From Taenia hydatigena (lineage: Eukaryota; Platyhelminthes; Cestoda; Cyclophyllidea; Taeniidae): DNA of 64,000 bases. The translations under genes and the position numbers were made by a program. The stretch covers positions 1 to 64,000 of the forward strand of contig JADWOT020001399.1 of the NCBI GenBank assembly GCA_036345935.2. The letters are read 5' to 3'. Position 1 is the stretch's first letter. The number at the start of each line of letters is the position of its first letter. The notes under the pieces were generated by a model. The model made no database searches. It saw only the letters and a list, made by a program, of their open reading frames with translations, and had not been told where the DNA came from. Positions 61,012 to 64,000 of this stretch are shown here, piece by piece.

Positions 61012-63148
61012 TATGGGTGACTGTCTCCCCCTCCAAACAAAGCCGAATGCGACTTAATAAACACTGTAAAATCAATTCAAGTGGAGTGGGACTGGTTGAC
61101 CATAATTATCTGCTGTTAAGCTGTACACATCTGCATTACAATCTTTTGCTATGGCGTAAAATGGGGTTGTTTCACGGGATGGCGGCCTTACATACTGTGC
61201 GTGGAAAACCACCAGCTAATATTCATTGCCATTATCCCGATAGTTACAGCAAAATAAATTAAGCATTTTGTTGCTTTAGCACTAAATGCCTTACTATCCA
61301 TTGTTAAGCCTGCAGATAAAAAGTCTTGCTGAAATAAATATTTGAAATATGGACACTAGTTGCCTGCTGCCATATCCCATCCAACCCACGAAGTACGTGG
61401 GGGTGCCAAAGAATTTCCAGAGAAACCAACCCGTCAGACACATGGACGTTTAATCAATTGACTTGTCGGACTGTCTTATTGAATGACTTAAGGAGCACGT
61501 GTAAGCTACTGATCCGAATGACTGCCTTTGAACTTCATATGGATGCAGATGGGTAGAAATGTAATAGCAAGGGAGAGATAGACATAAAACCCACTAAAGT
61601 GAAAACTTTGCTTTTGGCTAAGGCAAGAAGCCGTAAGGCAAATGAATGCAGACAAATTACGCTTGATAATATACTTTGTAAAAGGTGCTGCCAATGCGAA
61701 GCAGAAGACGGAAGGAAAGAATTTCGTAGGGTGAGTTTTATGCTGTTCCATTGAGTTGGCAAGAGTTGTGCGGATTAAAGCCAATTCTAGGTCAATGAGC
61801 GCATCTTGTTGAAAACGTAGAAGTCTGAATATACTCAATTTTGTTAAGCGATGCTTGATTTGTTTCATGCTTTTAGATAACTAAACATTTACTGCCCAGA
61901 TTAGTCCTCGTAAATTGTCTTACTTGAATCTGCACTCTCTGCCAAACTTTGGTTTTCATAGCATGGTATAAGTTTCTAGATTTTGCAATAGTTTTACAGT
62001 ATGTAGCTACATTATCAATTGGCAATGCACAGAAATGAATCATCATTCGTGCAAATACTATCCCGAAAGCAATGTGTCTCTAGCAAAGGCTTAGGCGTAA
62101 CACTGCATTATCAAGAAGCTCTGGTATTTTGACTATAACAAATTCCACACCCAACTACTACCTAATGGATGCAAGTTTTTGAAGAAACAGAGAAGCTCTC
62201 GCGAGATCGCAGCCTCCCAGTTTTCTATTGTTAGCCATCTTATTAAAAGCGGTAGCAAAAGTTTTCAGCCAGAATCGTCGCGCCGCAAAAAGGCTCGTAA
62301 TCTTTCATTCTAAGCACCTCTACATGCAATTTAGGCAGGGTGAACTAAAAGGCACAGTGAATAGTAGTTAACTTCAATGTCATCGACCGTTATTAATATA
62401 CCACATACTTCGGTGTGGAAGTTAAACGCGTAATTTGTGCAAGTGTGAAGTGTAGCAACCAGCCCACGCATTTTGACAGAATGTAATGAAGTTCCCGCTT
62501 TCTAGAATACCTACAAAGAATCTGCAATTGTCCGGCAATTTTGACCCACGGAATTAAGTAAATATCACATCAACTCGTCTTTACTTCAATGCAAAATCAA
62601 CTATGTTTACAAATGGCGACTTCTAACAGCCAAGGAAAAGTCAATTATAACCAATATCATTTCTCCCACGTATGTTTAAGATTTTACTATCATTTAAACC
62701 ATTTGTGGTATGAATGTCCTATCATTGCGACTTCTTTCCCACCAATTATTTTTGGTGACTTCATAGTATGGTGCAGGATAAATTATCTACTGCTGGGAAT
62801 ATCTCAATGTTTCCATCTAGACTTCATGAAAGACAAATAGGGAAACTTTAGATTTTGCGAGGAAGTTTTGCTGAGACAAGCAGTGCTTCGCATATTAAGT
62901 ACTTAGTAGATTATGAGGAACAAATCGAGATATAAGAAAGCAGCTGACCACTCGTAATTTGACCTTAAATGGTTAAAGTACTTTAGTATGAGGTAAACGG
63001 AAATCTCGCGATTCCGCTTTAGCTTTGTAGGCTAAAATTGAACATAACGACAAATATTCAGGCTTTAATGGGCCATTAAATTGATGCCAGTTGGCACGGT
63101 AAAATAAAACTCATTTAGAACTTACGAAGTTTATTGTGCACATCATGT
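61012..63148. other. No supported gene
   Basis: A 120-codon minus-strand frame at 61,506-61,868 resembles the zinc-finger family only faintly; see the rejected list. The rest shows nothing. Confidence 0.35.
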
Positions 63149-63523
63149 TTATTCCATAAAGCTGAACAGTTCTTGCCATACATCTGTTAAGCAAAAGACG
63201 TAGAATAAGTGCAAGCATCCATATAAAGTAGGTCTGACAAATAAGGCAAAACGCACAGGGATGAAGGATAGACAATCGTGAAAGCATTCTGTGCAGTAAA
63301 AGTGGATCCCATGAAAATTCGTAGTTTGATGTAAAACAGAAGACGGCAGAGTGGGTAAATATTTTGCTACTCGGATCGGAGCATCTGCAAACTCACTGAT
63401 GTGGATTCCAATAAAGTGAATCAGAAGCAATTCGAAACTTCCAAGTGGTAGACCGCACGCGGGGCATTCAGTGTGGTTTGCAGCTGTTATTGGAATTTGA
63501 AATAAAACCTTTTTTAATGTCAA
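63149..63523 (-). CDS. C2H2 zinc-finger family member (124 codons), gene fragment or decaying gene
   Basis: This is the most intact member of the family in this window. The first finger is complete: Cys20, Cys23, His36 and His41 (C-x2-C-x12-H-x4-H). A linker-like stretch with SEFAD follows, then a second C-x2-C (Cys77, Cys80) whose expected histidines are gone (Ala93 stands at the first), so the second finger cannot bind zinc in the usual way. The last 30 residues are hydrophobic and aromatic with no known domain. Family members elsewhere are on the same strand at 29.3, 5.3-5.8 and perhaps 4.8 kb. C2H2 proteins usually act as nuclear DNA-binding factors, though some mobile elements also encode such fingers. 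The Met start is only the first available and splicing is unknown. Confidence 0.5.
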   Translation of the reverse strand: MTLKKVLFQIPITAANHTECPACGLPLGSFELLLIHFIGIHISEFADAPIRVAKYLPTLPSSVLHQTTNFHGIHFYCTECFHDCLSFIPVRFALFVRPTLYGCLHLFYVFCLTDVWQELFSFME

Positions 63524-64000
63524 CGAGCATGCGAACGCAACGAAGAAGCGTTTAAGACATTTATCTACTTAACTCACATTTTTAATGCAGTAGAACCGTG
63601 CCAATAGTTTCGCCTACCATGGCGCAACTTTGACGAATTGCTAATAAACTTTCTAAAACCAAATGCTAAGGGTGCAAATGCATGCAGAAGTGTCGCAGTC
63701 AGGTGGTTAATTGCCGAACAGCTTAAGTTTAGATAAGAGATTATACGCACAATTTGTGGTCATTTAAATAAATTTTAGGCAAAATCTGTGCCTACTTTGA
63801 TGCGCACGTGCCATGTGTGCTCGGTATAAAATGCTGTCACTGTGCTTCGAAAAGCATATTGAGCAGGTGAAGTCGTTCATTTCTGCAGAGTACGATGAAT
63901 TGCGCAAACAACCACTACCGCACTCGCGATGTGTTGAAATGGATCTATATCCAAATTCAAATGTGGTTTCAGCGCAAACAAATCACCATTTACCCATTTG
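63524..64000. other. No supported gene at the right edge
   Basis: No frame, repeat or RNA signature was found in the last 480 bases. Confidence 0.4.

Noticed and set aside
61506..61868. 120-codon minus-strand frame possibly related to the zinc-finger family
   Set aside because: A few words (for example the complement of 'agaagacgg') are in similar positions, but no cysteine or histidine pair lines up.
1..64000. CRISPR arrays, bacterial operons, riboswitches, rRNA
   Set aside because: No regularly spaced short repeats, no clustered long frames with ribosome binding sites and no rRNA-like blocks were seen. The sequence has eukaryotic character.

Overview
The window looks like eukaryotic, probably animal, nuclear DNA. 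It is AT-rich by eye and has no bacterial-style gene packing. The longest uninterrupted reading frame in 64 kb is about 190 codons, close to what chance allows at this base composition. There is no rRNA, no convincing functional tRNA and no complete protein gene. I cannot name the species. The case for an animal rests on weak protein traces (C2H2 zinc fingers, one laminin-G-like piece) and tRNA-Arg-like pseudogenes of the kind that head SINEs. All homologies below were found by reading the sequence against itself by eye, so boundaries and identities are approximate.

Most of the recognisable structure is repeats. (1) A large direct duplication: unit A (about 12.43-18.93 kb) and unit B (about 32.45-42.95 kb) share a core of about 3.9 kb that is roughly 85-90% alike (13.27-17.14 and 34.04-37.94 kb) and a shared right part (17.14-18.93 and 41.56-42.95 kb). 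A third, much older copy of part of the core lies at about 2.27-3.43 kb. Unit B carries 3.6 kb at a point where unit A has nothing, and unit A carries about 340 bp that unit B lacks. (2) Element D: an inverted pair of about 1.8 kb at 25.45-27.22 kb (+) and 49.45-51.25 kb (-), with a shorter older copy at 55.93-56.13 kb. It has several short matching reading frames and may be the remains of a coding mobile element or gene. (3) Element E: an inverted pair at 31.25-32.30 kb (-) and 37.92-38.80 kb (+), the second lying inside the extra 3.6 kb of unit B. (4) Family F: 19.44-20.60 kb, 29.65-30.33 kb (direct) and 43.69-44.14 kb (inverted). (5) A GC-richer repeat cluster at 45.3-46.3 kb with a relative at 24.2 kb, and a pyrimidine/purine tract family.

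The clearest protein traces are a dispersed C2H2 zinc-finger family read from the minus strand. It has good fingers at 63.15-63.52 kb and 29.31-29.54 kb, a frameshifted relic at 5.3-5.8 kb and a possible scrap at 4.8 kb. A laminin-G-like exon fragment lies at 41.27-41.52 kb, directly beside a tRNA-like sequence.

The remaining stretches (about 0-2.2, 3.4-4.8, 5.8-11.8, 20.6-23.6, 27.2-29.3, 38.8-41.3, 44.1-45.3, 46.3-49.4, 51.3-55.9, 56.1-63.1 kb) hold no gene I can support. No operon or pathway can be read from this window; it is best described as repeat-dense intergenic or intronic DNA.
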